DNA of 64,000 nt from JBOGEN01 sp050743265 (GTDB lineage Bacteria > Actinomycetota > Actinomycetes > JBOGEN01). The translations under genes were made by a program, and so were the position numbers. This document shows positions 9,698 through 18,015 of the stretch, piece by piece (within the stretch, counting starts at the first letter, position 1; each line of letters starts with the position of its first letter). The stretch is from the NCBI GenBank assembly GCA_050743265.1, contig JBOGEN010000203.1, positions 33,498-97,497 on the forward strand. The letters are read 5' to 3'. Under the pieces are notes generated by a model. It had not been told where the DNA came from and searched no databases. It saw only the letters and a list, made by a program, of their open reading frames with translations.

Positions 9698-10023
9698 ATG
9701 AAGCCGGCGTAGCCCGGGCGCCTGCGGTCGTGGTCGTGACACTCGTCGGACCGACCAGTGAGGACGACGCCACTGCAGTCAACGGCGCTGTTCTCTTCGG
9801 CGGCCGTCGCCAGTCCTGTCTTCGATGGCGGTGGCCTTGGACCGACTGCTGAGGTGGCGATCCAGAGCGCGGTCGGCGACGCCCAGACCACGGCCCAGTC
9901 CGTGGGCTTCTACGGCCCGTGCACGATCGTGGGAGAACCACTTGTTTCGAGGTCTTCGACGACCCGAACCGGGGGCATACTTTTCACGCGCAGGTGCAGG
10001 CCCCTGCGAGCAGTGACCAGTGA
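9698..10023 (+). pseudogene. Degraded paralogue of the small secreted protein
   Basis: The plus strand matches the small secreted protein at 9169-9471. SPVFDGGGLGPTAEVAIQ and FYGPCTIVGEPLV are in one frame (about 9800-9950), and after a one-base loss the tail FEVFDDPNRGHTFHAQVQA continues in the next frame to a stop at 10021-10023. The presumed start ATG AAG at 9698 runs into a TAG after four codons, so the signal peptide is also broken. One stop plus one frameshift mark it as a pseudogene. The orientation is inverted relative to the intact copy. Confidence 0.75.
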
Positions 10024-10143
10024 CCCGCACACCTTCGTTGAGCAAGGACACCGGATCGGCAGGTTCTTGGCGGTCGTCCTTGCTCACCTGTGCCTCCGAC
10101 GGAGGCGTTGAACTGCGCAAAGTGATCCGTACGCGACGATGGG

Positions 10144-10638
10144 ATGAGCACGATGCCCCTCGAGGGCGAGTACGAGCCGAGTACGCGACAGTGGGTGCGC
10201 GAGCAGGTCGAGCTGTACGAGAGTTCGGGCGGCACGCAGGGGACGACGCTCCGGGACACGGGCCTGCCCGTCGTCATTGTCACGACGCGCGGCGCGAAGA
10301 GCGGCAAGATCCGCAAGGTCCCGCTGATGCGCGTGGAACACGACGGGCGGTACGCGGCCGTGGCCTCGAAGGGCGGCTCCCCGCGACACCCGGTCTGGTA
10401 CTTCAACCTCAAGTCCGACCCTCACGTGGAGGTCCAGGACGGGCCCGTACGCAAGGACATGACGGCCCGTGAGATCACGGGGGACGAGAAGGCCGCGTGG
10501 TGGAAGCGCGCGGTCGCCACGTATCCGCCCTACGCCGAATACCAGGAGAAGACCGACCGTGTGATCCCCGTCTTCGTGCTGGAGCTTGCGCCCGCGGCAG
10601 GATCGGTCGAGGCCCCACCGCGGTCAACAAGGACCTGA
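10144..10638 (+). CDS. Nitroreductase family deazaflavin (F420)-type oxidoreductase
   Basis: A 164-residue protein of the Ddn/DUF385 split-barrel family. The recognisable core is LPVVIVTTRGAKSGKIRKVP followed by LMRVEHDGRYAAVASKGG and HPVWYFNLKSDPHVEVQDG, the usual F420-binding layout of the family. The C-terminal part, WWKRAVATYPPYAEYQEKT, is also typical. Known members use reduced F420 to reduce quinones, nitroimidazoles or other acceptors; the native substrate here is unknown. The length is normal and the start ATG at 10144 leaves an N-terminal helix as in homologues. Monocistronic by position. Confidence 0.9.
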   Translation: MSTMPLEGEYEPSTRQWVREQVELYESSGGTQGTTLRDTGLPVVIVTTRGAKSGKIRKVPLMRVEHDGRYAAVASKGGSPRHPVWYFNLKSDPHVEVQDGPVRKDMTAREITGDEKAAWWKRAVATYPPYAEYQEKTDRVIPVFVLELAPAAGSVEAPPRSTRT

Positions 10639-10997
10639 TCCGCGCGGCCCGCGCCGAGGGGGCAGTTGAGGCGACCGAGCACGGTCGGCGTGGACGTGTA
10701 CGGCGAAGACGCCGGACGTACCGACGAAGCGCGACGGGAGACCATCGATCCCGATCCGCGTGCGCGTGGAGCGGGCCACGTTTCGCGTGCCACGGACGTG
10801 CCGCTGGTTCGTCATCGAGGCTGTCTCGGACGGTAGATCACGGTCGGCCGATCATGGACTGATTTGCGAAGACGCTGGTCAGCCGTGGGGGTTTGCCGTA
10901 TGTTTCCCTCTTCGTCACGGCTTGCCGCCTCTCTCACGGTCGGGGCGTGCCCGGTGCCGCATCCGTGCCGCGTCTGCTATTGCCGTTGGAGGCGAGG
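10639..10997. other. Gene-free stretch before the metallophosphoesterase gene
   Basis: No motif, RNA structure or coding pattern was recognised. The frame of the next gene is open back to 10893 without a credible signal there. The GGAGG at 10987-10991 is its probable ribosome site. Confidence 0.35.
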
Positions 10998-12269
10998 TTG
11001 AGGGCCGTGGGGCTGCGCATACGAACCCTGGCGTCGGTCTGTGTCGTGGTCGGGGTCACCGCCCCGGCGGCCCTCGCCTCGCCGGCCGCGGACCGGGTGG
11101 CGGCCGTCGCGGCGGAGGAGCCGCGGGCGGTGTACGTGTCCACCTCCGGGGTGCCGCACTGGGACATCGCCGACGTGAAGAGCATCCGTGCCGGGCGGGG
11201 CTGGCACACCGGCGACCCGAACTCGATCACCAGCTCGTGGCGGTCGTCGCTGAACACGGTGATGGCGCAGATCGCCTCCGAGAACCCAGACGCGGTGTTC
11301 CACACCGGGGACCAGGTGCAGGGCCGGTGGGGCGTCGACGTTGACCACACGGGCATCTTCGGCCACGTGGGCACCGAGGCGGAGAAGAAGGATGCCGTGC
11401 TCGCCGCGGGCAACGCGTACTACGGGGAGATGAAACGGTTCTGGTCGGCGCACGGGTTCACCCACGGCACCAACCTGTTCCCGGCGATGGGCGACCACGA
11501 GATCGGCGACATGGGCCCGGGCGTCGACCACGTCAAGGTTCTCCCGCCCAGCGACTTCCGCTACCGCGCGTTCAATGACTGGAAGTACGCCTGGGCGCGC
11601 AACTACACCGCCTCGGGCACCAAGTACGCCTCCCGCCCGGTCGGCGCGCAGCAGGAGAGCACCGCCTACTCGGTGCGCCTCGGCCCGTTGCTGCTGATCA
11701 CGGTCAACCCGTTCTGGAAATGGGACGACGGCATCCACGCCCGCATCGGCGGAGCCCAGCTCGACTGGCTCGACCAACAGATCGCCACCGCCCGGGCGAA
11801 CGGTGTCGACCACGTCCTGGTCCAGTCCGAGATCCCCGTCCTGGACCCCAACCGGGTCTCCGGCTCCTCCGAGCTGCTGCTCGAGGGCCGCCGCGACTCG
11901 GCGTTCTGGAAGACGCTGGTCCGAGACCAGGTCGACGTGCTGCTCGCCGCCGAGTTCCACGACATGACCACCTACTCGAACTCCGCGACCACCCCGGTGC
12001 AGGTCGTCCACGGCGCCAACATGGGCAGCGCCCGGGCGAACTACCTGGTGATCCGCGTCTACGCCGACCGGCTCGAGCTCGAGCTCAAGCAGATGAGCGG
12101 CACCGTGACGGACACCAACCGCCTCTGGCAGACCAGCACCCAACGGCCGCCCCGCGGCGTGCGCATGAACACCGGCGCCACCACGGTGGGAACGATGACC
12201 ATCGACAAGACCACCAACCCACCCACCCTGGCCAACCGCACCGGCTTCCTCCGCGAAGGCATCGAGTAG
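10998..12269 (+). CDS. Secreted metallophosphoesterase
   Basis: Calcineurin-like phosphoesterase, about 423 residues, exported by an N-terminal signal peptide (RAVGLRIR, hydrophobic core, ALASPA). The TTG at 10998 is chosen because GGAGG lies six bases upstream; GTG at 11007 is an alternative. Metal-site motifs are seen: HTGDQ (GD motif), MGDHEIGDMGPG (GDHE in place of the usual GNHE), VQSEIPVL, and a late AEFHDMTTY in place of GHxH. Substitution of the canonical GNHE and GHxH residues means activity should be treated with caution. Substrate unknown. The gene converges with the nitrate operon. Confidence 0.8.
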   Translation: MRAVGLRIRTLASVCVVVGVTAPAALASPAADRVAAVAAEEPRAVYVSTSGVPHWDIADVKSIRAGRGWHTGDPNSITSSWRSSLNTVMAQIASENPDAVFHTGDQVQGRWGVDVDHTGIFGHVGTEAEKKDAVLAAGNAYYGEMKRFWSAHGFTHGTNLFPAMGDHEIGDMGPGVDHVKVLPPSDFRYRAFNDWKYAWARNYTASGTKYASRPVGAQQESTAYSVRLGPLLLITVNPFWKWDDGIHARIGGAQLDWLDQQIATARANGVDHVLVQSEIPVLDPNRVSGSSELLLEGRRDSAFWKTLVRDQVDVLLAAEFHDMTTYSNSATTPVQVVHGANMGSARANYLVIRVYADRLELELKQMSGTVTDTNRLWQTSTQRPPRGVRMNTGATTVGTMTIDKTTNPPTLANRTGFLREGIE

Positions 12270-12371
12270 CAGGACGGCGAGCAGGCACAGGCGCGGAAGC
12301 GGCGGCCACCAGCAGGGCACAGCGACCCCTGACAGCGTGTGGCGGGTCCTCCCGGGGCGGCCCGAGCGCCC

Positions 12372-13535
12372 TCACGGTCCCGTGACGGCCTGGTCCAGCG
12401 CGAGCCGGTAACCCCGTTTGACGACGGTCTGGACGACACGACCCCCGACCGCGCGGCGCAGGCGGTTCACCGCCATCTCCGCTGCGTGTGCGTCGGCGCC
12501 CGCCTTGCCGGGCAGGACGCGGAGCAGGTCCCTCCGCGACACCACGTGACCGGGGCGGGCCGCCAGGGCGCGGAGCACGGCCATGGGAGCCGGTGCCAGC
12601 GGGACGAGCCTCCCGTCGAGCACCACGGCGTGACCGCGGATCTCCAGCCGGTGCGCGCCCGCGGTGAGCACGTGCGCGCGTCGGGGGACCACCGCGCCGA
12701 TCTCGCGGACGAGCGCGCCGAGCCGCGACCGGACGGGCCTCACACTGGGCACGTCGACCGCTTCCAGAGGTGCGGCCGTGATCGGCCCGACGCACGCGGC
12801 GACGACGCCGGAACGCAGCGCGTCGAGGAAGCCCGCGTACGCGCCGGAGTTCGCGGCGACCCGGAGCACGCTCGACACCGCGGGCGCGCTGGTGAAGGAG
12901 ACGACGTCCACCTGACGGCTCGCCGTGAGGTCGACGAGCCGGCGCACCGCGCCCAGGTCGTCCGGGGGCACGCACCGGTACACGGGAACCGCGACCACGT
13001 CCGCACCGGCGTCACGCAGCGCGTCGACGAACCACCCCAGCGGCTCCCCGTGCAGCTGGACGACGACACGGCGACCGGCGAGGGGCTCCCCCAGCAGGCG
13101 GTGGAGCACCTCCTCGGACGACTCCGACTCCGGCGACCACGTGTCCGCGAGCCCCGCGGCCCGGACGGCACCGCGCGCCTTCGGCCCGCGCGTGAGAAGG
13201 GTGGCCTCGTCGAGACGGCGACGCAGCGCCTCACCGACGCCCCACCCGTCCGCCGCCTCCATCCAGCCGCGGAACCCGATGCCCGTCGTCGCGACCCCGA
13301 GGTCCACCGGGACCTCGAGGCAGCGGTACGTGGACCGGCGCAGCTCGGTGTCGTCCTCGAGCGGGACGACCCGGATGGCCGGCGCGCCCACGACCCGGGC
13401 ACCGCGGCGCTCGAGCATCGTGGTGAGCTCCTCGTGCCGACGCGCCGCGGTCACGGCCACGGTGTAGCCGGCCAGCGGTGGCACGTCGCCGACGGAGGGT
13501 GCCTGTGGCGCCGCCGTGGTCGCGGCCCTCGTCAT
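12372..13535 (-). CDS. nnaR: NnaR-type regulator: HemD-like domain fused to winged helix
   Basis: A 387-residue fusion of a uroporphyrinogen-III synthase-like domain (about residues 20-275, GYTVAVTAARRHEEL and WSPESESSEEVL) and an OmpR/PhoB-type DNA-binding domain (about 295-387, RLVPLAPAPMAVLRALAARPGHVVSRRDLL and a VVQTVVKRGYRL end). The same domain pair is found in Streptomyces NnaR and in mycobacterial Rv0260c-type proteins, which act with GlnR to switch on nitrate assimilation. It is the last gene of the nitrate operon; its ATG overlaps the nirD stop (TCATGA), so it is translationally coupled. A role in siroheme synthesis is possible in principle, but the fused winged helix argues for regulation. 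Confidence 0.9.
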   Translation of the reverse strand: MTRAATTAAPQAPSVGDVPPLAGYTVAVTAARRHEELTTMLERRGARVVGAPAIRVVPLEDDTELRRSTYRCLEVPVDLGVATTGIGFRGWMEAADGWGVGEALRRRLDEATLLTRGPKARGAVRAAGLADTWSPESESSEEVLHRLLGEPLAGRRVVVQLHGEPLGWFVDALRDAGADVVAVPVYRCVPPDDLGAVRRLVDLTASRQVDVVSFTSAPAVSSVLRVAANSGAYAGFLDALRSGVVAACVGPITAAPLEAVDVPSVRPVRSRLGALVREIGAVVPRRAHVLTAGAHRLEIRGHAVVLDGRLVPLAPAPMAVLRALAARPGHVVSRRDLLRVLPGKAGADAHAAEMAVNRLRRAVGGRVVQTVVKRGYRLALDQAVTGP

Positions 13536-13951
13536 GACGCCCCCACCTCGACCCGCCCGTCCCTGACGCGGACCGCCCAGACGGGGACGGCGACGGCCGG
13601 ATCGTCGAGGCACGCACCGGTCCGCAGGTCGTACACCTGCTTGTGCAACGGCGAGGCCAGCGTGGGCGCGCCGTCCCTCGTGCCGACAAGGCCGCGCGAG
13701 AGGACGTACGCCCCGCCGAGCGGGTCGTAGTTGGATACCGCGTGGACGACCCCCCCGTCCGTGCGGACGACGGCCACCTGGCGGCCGCCCACCAGCGCGC
13801 ACACGCCACGCCCGGGCAGCAGGTCGGCGTACGCGCAGACGTCGGTCCACTGCACGACGCCGGGCCCCTGCACGGCGCCGGCCCGGTGCGGGACGTCGGT
13901 CTCCCGCCCGACGCCCGTCGAGCTCTCCGCGACAGTCCCTGTCGGGGTCAC
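13532..13951 (-). CDS. nirD: Nitrite reductase (NADH) small subunit
   Basis: A 139-residue Rieske-like small subunit of the assimilatory NADH nitrite reductase, recognised by WTDVCAYADLLPGRGVCALVGG, AVSNYDPLGGAYVLSRGLVG and SPLHKQVYDLRTGAC. In the usual NirD manner the Rieske Cys-His cluster ligands are not all present, so it is structural rather than an electron carrier. The GTG start at 13951 overlaps the nirB stop by four bases (GTGA), and the stop overlaps nnaR, so the three genes are tightly coupled. Confidence 0.92.
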   Translation of the reverse strand: MTPTGTVAESSTGVGRETDVPHRAGAVQGPGVVQWTDVCAYADLLPGRGVCALVGGRQVAVVRTDGGVVHAVSNYDPLGGAYVLSRGLVGTRDGAPTLASPLHKQVYDLRTGACLDDPAVAVPVWAVRVRDGRVEVGAS

Positions 13952-16506
13952 GACCGCACCACCTCCAGCGTCGCGCCGGCGATGAGGGGCGCCGCGTCGC
14001 CCTCGGGCCGCTCGTCCTCGCGGGCGGGCCGCTTCTGCCCGCGCTCGGGGACGAACACGATGCTGCGGTCCTCCTCGTCCGGCGCGTTGACGAAGGACAC
14101 GAAGCGGGCACGCTTCTCCGGGTCCTCGAGGACGTCCCGCCACTCGTCGGTGTACCCGGCCACGTGGCGCGCCATCGCCTCGTCCAGGTCTGCGCAGAGG
14201 CCGAGCGAGTCGTCGACGATCACCGCCCGGAGGTGGTCGAGGCCGCCCTCCATCTCCTCGATCCAGCCGGCCGTGCGCTGCAGCCGGTCCGCGGTCCTGA
14301 CGTAGAACATGAGGAACCGGTCGACGTAGCGGACCAGTGTCTCCGTGTCGAGGTCCTGCACGAACAGCTCGGCGTGCCGGGGGCGGAACCCGCCGTTCCC
14401 GCCGACGTAGAGGTTCCAGCCGCTCTCGGTCGCGATGATCCCGAAGTCCTTGCTGCGGGCCTCGGCGCACTCGCGTGCGCAGCCGGACACCGCCGCCTTG
14501 ATCTTGTGCGGAGAGCGTAGGCCGCGGTAGCGCAGCTCGAGGTCGATGGCCAGCGTCGTCGAGTCCTGGACGCCGTAGCGGCACCAGGTCGAGCCGACGC
14601 AGGACTTCACCGTCCGCACCGCCTTGCCGTACGCGTGTCCGGACTCCAGCCCCGCGTCGACGAGCCGGCGCCAGATCGCGGGGAGCTGGTCCACCCTCGC
14701 GCCGAACAGGTCGATGCGCTGGCCCCCGGTGATCTTCGTGTAGAGCCCGAAGTCGCGGGCGACCTCGCCGATCACGATGAGCCGTTCGGGTGTGACCTCG
14801 CCGCCCGGGACCCGGGGCACGACGGAGTACGTGCCGTTCCGCTGCAGGTTCGCGAGGAAGTGGTCGTTGGTGTCCTGGAGCGCGGCGTGCTCGCCGTCGA
14901 GCACGTGGCCCGAGCCCAGGCTGGCGAAGATGGAGGCGACGGCCGGCTTGCAGATGTCGCAGCCCCGGCCGGTCCCGTGCGCCTCGACGAGCCCGGAGAA
15001 CGTCCGGATGCCGGTCACGCTGACGATCTCGAACAGCTCGGCCCGGCTCATCGCGAAGTGCTCGCACAGGGCCTTGCTCACCTCGACACCGGTCTCGGCG
15101 AGCAGCTGCTTGAGCAGGGGGACGCAGGACCCGCACCCGGTGCCCGCCTTCGTGCAGGCCTTGACGCCGCCCACGTCGGTGAGGTTCTCGGTCCGGACGG
15201 CTTCCACGATCTCGCCCTTGGACACCGCGTGGCAGGCGCAGACCTGGGCCGAGGCGGGCAGCGCGCACGGCCCCACGGTCGTGCCCCCGGCCGACCCGAC
15301 GAGCAGCTCGTCAGGAGGCGCGGGCAGCTGCTCACCGACGAGCGGCCTGAGCGTCCCGTAGGCGGACGCGTCCCCGAGGAGGACGCCTCCCAGGAGCCGG
15401 GAGGCGTCGTCGGTGACGACGAGCTTCTTGTACACGCCCGCCACCTGGTCGGCCCATGCCAGCTCGAGCGCGCCCGGCGTGCTCGCGTGCGCGTCGCCGA
15501 AGCTCGCCACGTCGACGCCGAGCAGCTTGAGCTTCGTCGACGAGTCGGCACCGGGGAAGGTCGCGGAGCCGCCGACGAGCCGGTCCGCCACGACCTCGGC
15601 CATGGCGTACCCCGGCGCGACGAGCCCGTGGACGCGCCCGTCGAGGCAGGCGCACTCGCCCACGGCCCAGACGGCGGGGTCCTCCGTCCGGCACGTCTCG
15701 TCGACGACGACGCCGCCGCGCTCGCCCACCGTGAGGCCGCTCTCCCGTGCCAGGTCGTCGCGCGGTCGCACTCCGGCGGAGAAGACGACGAGGTCGACGT
15801 CGAGGGACCCGCCGTCGGCGAGGACCATGCGCCCGGCCGAGCCGTCCAGCGCCGGCTCGACGCGCTCGGTCGCCGTCGCCGTGTGCACCGCGACCCCGAG
15901 GCCCTCGACGTGTCGCCGCAGCGCCACGCCGCCGGACTCGTCGACCTGGACGGGCATGAGGCGTGGGGCGAACTCGACGACGTGGGTCTCGACGCCGAGG
16001 CCGCGCAGGGCGTCGGCAGCCTCGAGCCCGAGCAGGCCGCCGCCGACCACTGCGCCTCTCCGTGCGCCCCGGGCCCGCTCGCGGATCGCGTCGAGGTCCT
16101 CGATCGTCCGGTACACGAAGCAACCCGCCAGGTCGTGACCCGGGACGGGAGGCACGAACGGGTACGAGCCGGTGGCCAGCACGAGCGCGTCGTAGGTGAG
16201 GATGCCGCCCGTGTGGGTGGTCACGGTGCGCGCGTCCCGGTCGACCGCGTCCACACGCTCGCCGACGCGCTGCACGACCCGGTCGCCGTCGAACAGCCCG
16301 TCGGGGACGAGCGAGAGGTCCTCGGCCGTGGCACCGGTGAGGTACGAGGTGAGCGCCACCCTGTCGTACGCCGGCCTCGGCTCCTCACCGACGACCGTGA
16401 CCCGCCACGTCTCCTCCGGGTCACGGAACCTCAGCGCCTCGACGAGCCGCTGGCCGACCATGCCGTGGCCGACGACGACGAGATGCCTCGAGCGGGCTGC
16501 GGTCAT
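13948..16506 (-). CDS. nirB: Nitrite reductase (NADH) large subunit
   Basis: An 852-residue cytoplasmic enzyme that reduces nitrite to ammonium with NADH. Domains in order: FAD/NAD(P)-binding pyridine nucleotide-disulfide reductase (from VVVGHGMVGQRL, about 1-400), BFD-like [2Fe-2S] region near 420-460 (CACHAV ... KAGTGCGSC), ferredoxin-like half domain, and siroheme/[4Fe-4S] domain with cysteines at 636, 642, 676 and 680 (CVGSTWC and CARECAEARSKDFG). The start at 16506 (MTAARS) is preferred because GGAAGGA lies seven bases upstream; eight more in-frame codons upstream are unlikely. The length is normal. It lies in the middle of the nitrate operon, 27 bases after the preceding reductase gene. 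Confidence 0.96.
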   Translation of the reverse strand: MTAARSRHLVVVGHGMVGQRLVEALRFRDPEETWRVTVVGEEPRPAYDRVALTSYLTGATAEDLSLVPDGLFDGDRVVQRVGERVDAVDRDARTVTTHTGGILTYDALVLATGSYPFVPPVPGHDLAGCFVYRTIEDLDAIRERARGARRGAVVGGGLLGLEAADALRGLGVETHVVEFAPRLMPVQVDESGGVALRRHVEGLGVAVHTATATERVEPALDGSAGRMVLADGGSLDVDLVVFSAGVRPRDDLARESGLTVGERGGVVVDETCRTEDPAVWAVGECACLDGRVHGLVAPGYAMAEVVADRLVGGSATFPGADSSTKLKLLGVDVASFGDAHASTPGALELAWADQVAGVYKKLVVTDDASRLLGGVLLGDASAYGTLRPLVGEQLPAPPDELLVGSAGGTTVGPCALPASAQVCACHAVSKGEIVEAVRTENLTDVGGVKACTKAGTGCGSCVPLLKQLLAETGVEVSKALCEHFAMSRAELFEIVSVTGIRTFSGLVEAHGTGRGCDICKPAVASIFASLGSGHVLDGEHAALQDTNDHFLANLQRNGTYSVVPRVPGGEVTPERLIVIGEVARDFGLYTKITGGQRIDLFGARVDQLPAIWRRLVDAGLESGHAYGKAVRTVKSCVGSTWCRYGVQDSTTLAIDLELRYRGLRSPHKIKAAVSGCARECAEARSKDFGIIATESGWNLYVGGNGGFRPRHAELFVQDLDTETLVRYVDRFLMFYVRTADRLQRTAGWIEEMEGGLDHLRAVIVDDSLGLCADLDEAMARHVAGYTDEWRDVLEDPEKRARFVSFVNAPDEEDRSIVFVPERGQKRPAREDERPEGDAAPLIAGATLEVVRS

Positions 16507-16533
16507 GAGCGGTTCCTTCCTGGGAGGCAACGG

Positions 16534-18015
16534 TCATGCCGAGACCGCCTCGGGCCGGGCGCGCTCGGCCGGGGGGTCGGGGTCGGCGGACTCCAGCCAG
16601 GTGACGACCCCCTCGACGGCGTCGCGGCAGCCACCGCACCCGGTCGTGGCGCGGGTCGCGGCGGCGACGTCGTCGACGGTGCGCGCGCCGGACAGCCAGG
16701 AGTCGCGGACGTCGGCCTTCGTGACGCCGTTGCACTGGCAGATCCGGGCGTCGGACGGCAGGTGCGCGGGCGACTCCACCACCGGGGTGGACGCGAGCCG
16801 CGGGAAGAGCAGGGTCCGCCGGTCCGCGGGGACCGGGGCGCCCCGGTCGTAGAGCTGGGTGAGCGTACCGACCGTGCCGGTCTCCCCGAGCAGGATCGCC
16901 CCGACGAGCCGGTCGTCCCTGACGACGAGCTTCTGGTACTTCCCCCGCGCCGAGTCGACGAACTGGACGACCTCCGCCGCGTCGTCGCACGGGTCCCCCA
17001 GGGACGCCACCTCGACGCCCGCGGCCTTGAGCCGGGCGACGTGCCGGGACCCGCGGTAGCACGCCGTCGCGTCCGCACCGGTGACACGGTCCGCGACGAC
17101 GACGGCCTGCTCCCAGGCGGGGGCGACGAGCCCGTACACCTGCCCGTCGTGTTGGGCGCAGTCCCCGAGCGCGTACACGTCGGGGTCGGTGACCGAGCGC
17201 AGGGCGTCGTCGACCACGACGCCACGGTCGACGTGCAGGCCTGCCTGCTCCGCCAGGGCCGTGTCGGGCCGTACGCCGCAGGCGACGACGAGCACGTCCG
17301 CCTCGACGACCGTGCCGTCGTCGAGCACGACGCCGCGGACCCGGGCGTCCCCGCGCACGGCGACCACGCGCGCCCCGACGTGGGTCGTGACGCCGAGGGA
17401 CTCGAGCGTGGACGCGAGCATGCCCGCCGCGGACGCGTCGAGCTGGCGTTCCATCAGGTGCGGCGCGGCGTGCAGTACCTCGACGTCGAGACCGCGGGCG
17501 ACGAGGCCACGCGCCGCCTCCACTCCGAGGAGGCCGCCGCCCAGCACCACGGCGCGGCGCGCGCCCGCCGCGGCGGCGGTGATCGTGCGGCAGTCCTGGA
17601 GGGTGCGGAAGACCGTGACACCTGGCAGCAGCTCGTCGGGCCCGTCGGGGGGGAACAGCCCGCTCAGTGGGGGCACCACAGCCTTGCTGCCGGTGGCGAG
17701 GACGAGGGTGTCGTACGGCGCACGGCCGCCGTCCGCGGTCAGCACCTCGCGTGCGTCGCGGTCGACCCGGGTGACGCGGGTGCCGGGGCGGACGGTGACA
17801 CCGTTGCCCGCCCGCCCCGGCGTCGGGAGGTACACGTCCTCGACGGCTGCGTCCCCCGCGAGGACGGAGGAGAGCAGCACGCGGTTGTACGCGGCGTCCT
17901 GCTCGTCCCCGAGGACGGTCACCGAAAGGTCTGCTGCGGCCCGGCGGGCGATCTCGTCCGCGACGCGGGAGCCCGCCATCCCGTTGCCCACGACGACGAC
18001 CGGTCGCGCCGTCAT
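16534..18015 (-). CDS. nasB: NasB-like FAD-dependent nitrate reductase electron-transfer protein
   Basis: A 493-residue flavoprotein related to the N-terminal half of NirB: FAD fold VVVVGNGMAGSRVADEI, second nucleotide fold AVVLGGGLLGVEAARGL, ALGDCAQHDGQVYGLV, and a C-terminal BFD-like [2Fe-2S] domain (ICQCNGVTKADV ... TTGCGGCRDAV). It most likely passes electrons from NAD(P)H to the molybdenum nitrate reductase encoded just upstream, like NasB proteins. The ATG shares one base with the nasC stop (TGATG), so the two are coupled. A stand-alone paralogue of NirB without siroheme domains is an alternative description, but position and the BFD domain favour the NasB role. Confidence 0.85.
   Translation of the reverse strand: MTARPVVVVGNGMAGSRVADEIARRAAADLSVTVLGDEQDAAYNRVLLSSVLAGDAAVEDVYLPTPGRAGNGVTVRPGTRVTRVDRDAREVLTADGGRAPYDTLVLATGSKAVVPPLSGLFPPDGPDELLPGVTVFRTLQDCRTITAAAAGARRAVVLGGGLLGVEAARGLVARGLDVEVLHAAPHLMERQLDASAAGMLASTLESLGVTTHVGARVVAVRGDARVRGVVLDDGTVVEADVLVVACGVRPDTALAEQAGLHVDRGVVVDDALRSVTDPDVYALGDCAQHDGQVYGLVAPAWEQAVVVADRVTGADATACYRGSRHVARLKAAGVEVASLGDPCDDAAEVVQFVDSARGKYQKLVVRDDRLVGAILLGETGTVGTLTQLYDRGAPVPADRRTLLFPRLASTPVVESPAHLPSDARICQCNGVTKADVRDSWLSGARTVDDVAAATRATTGCGGCRDAVEGVVTWLESADPDPPAERARPEAVSA

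Noticed and set aside
12270..12371. GC-rich hairpin between the convergent phosphoesterase and nnaR genes as a terminator
   Set aside because: Only short imperfect stems could be formed and no T-run is present on either strand.
13532..15268. Long minus-strand frame running from inside nirB into nirD
   Set aside because: Only its last 139 codons are nirD. The part upstream is an out-of-frame, Arg/Pro-rich reading of nirB.
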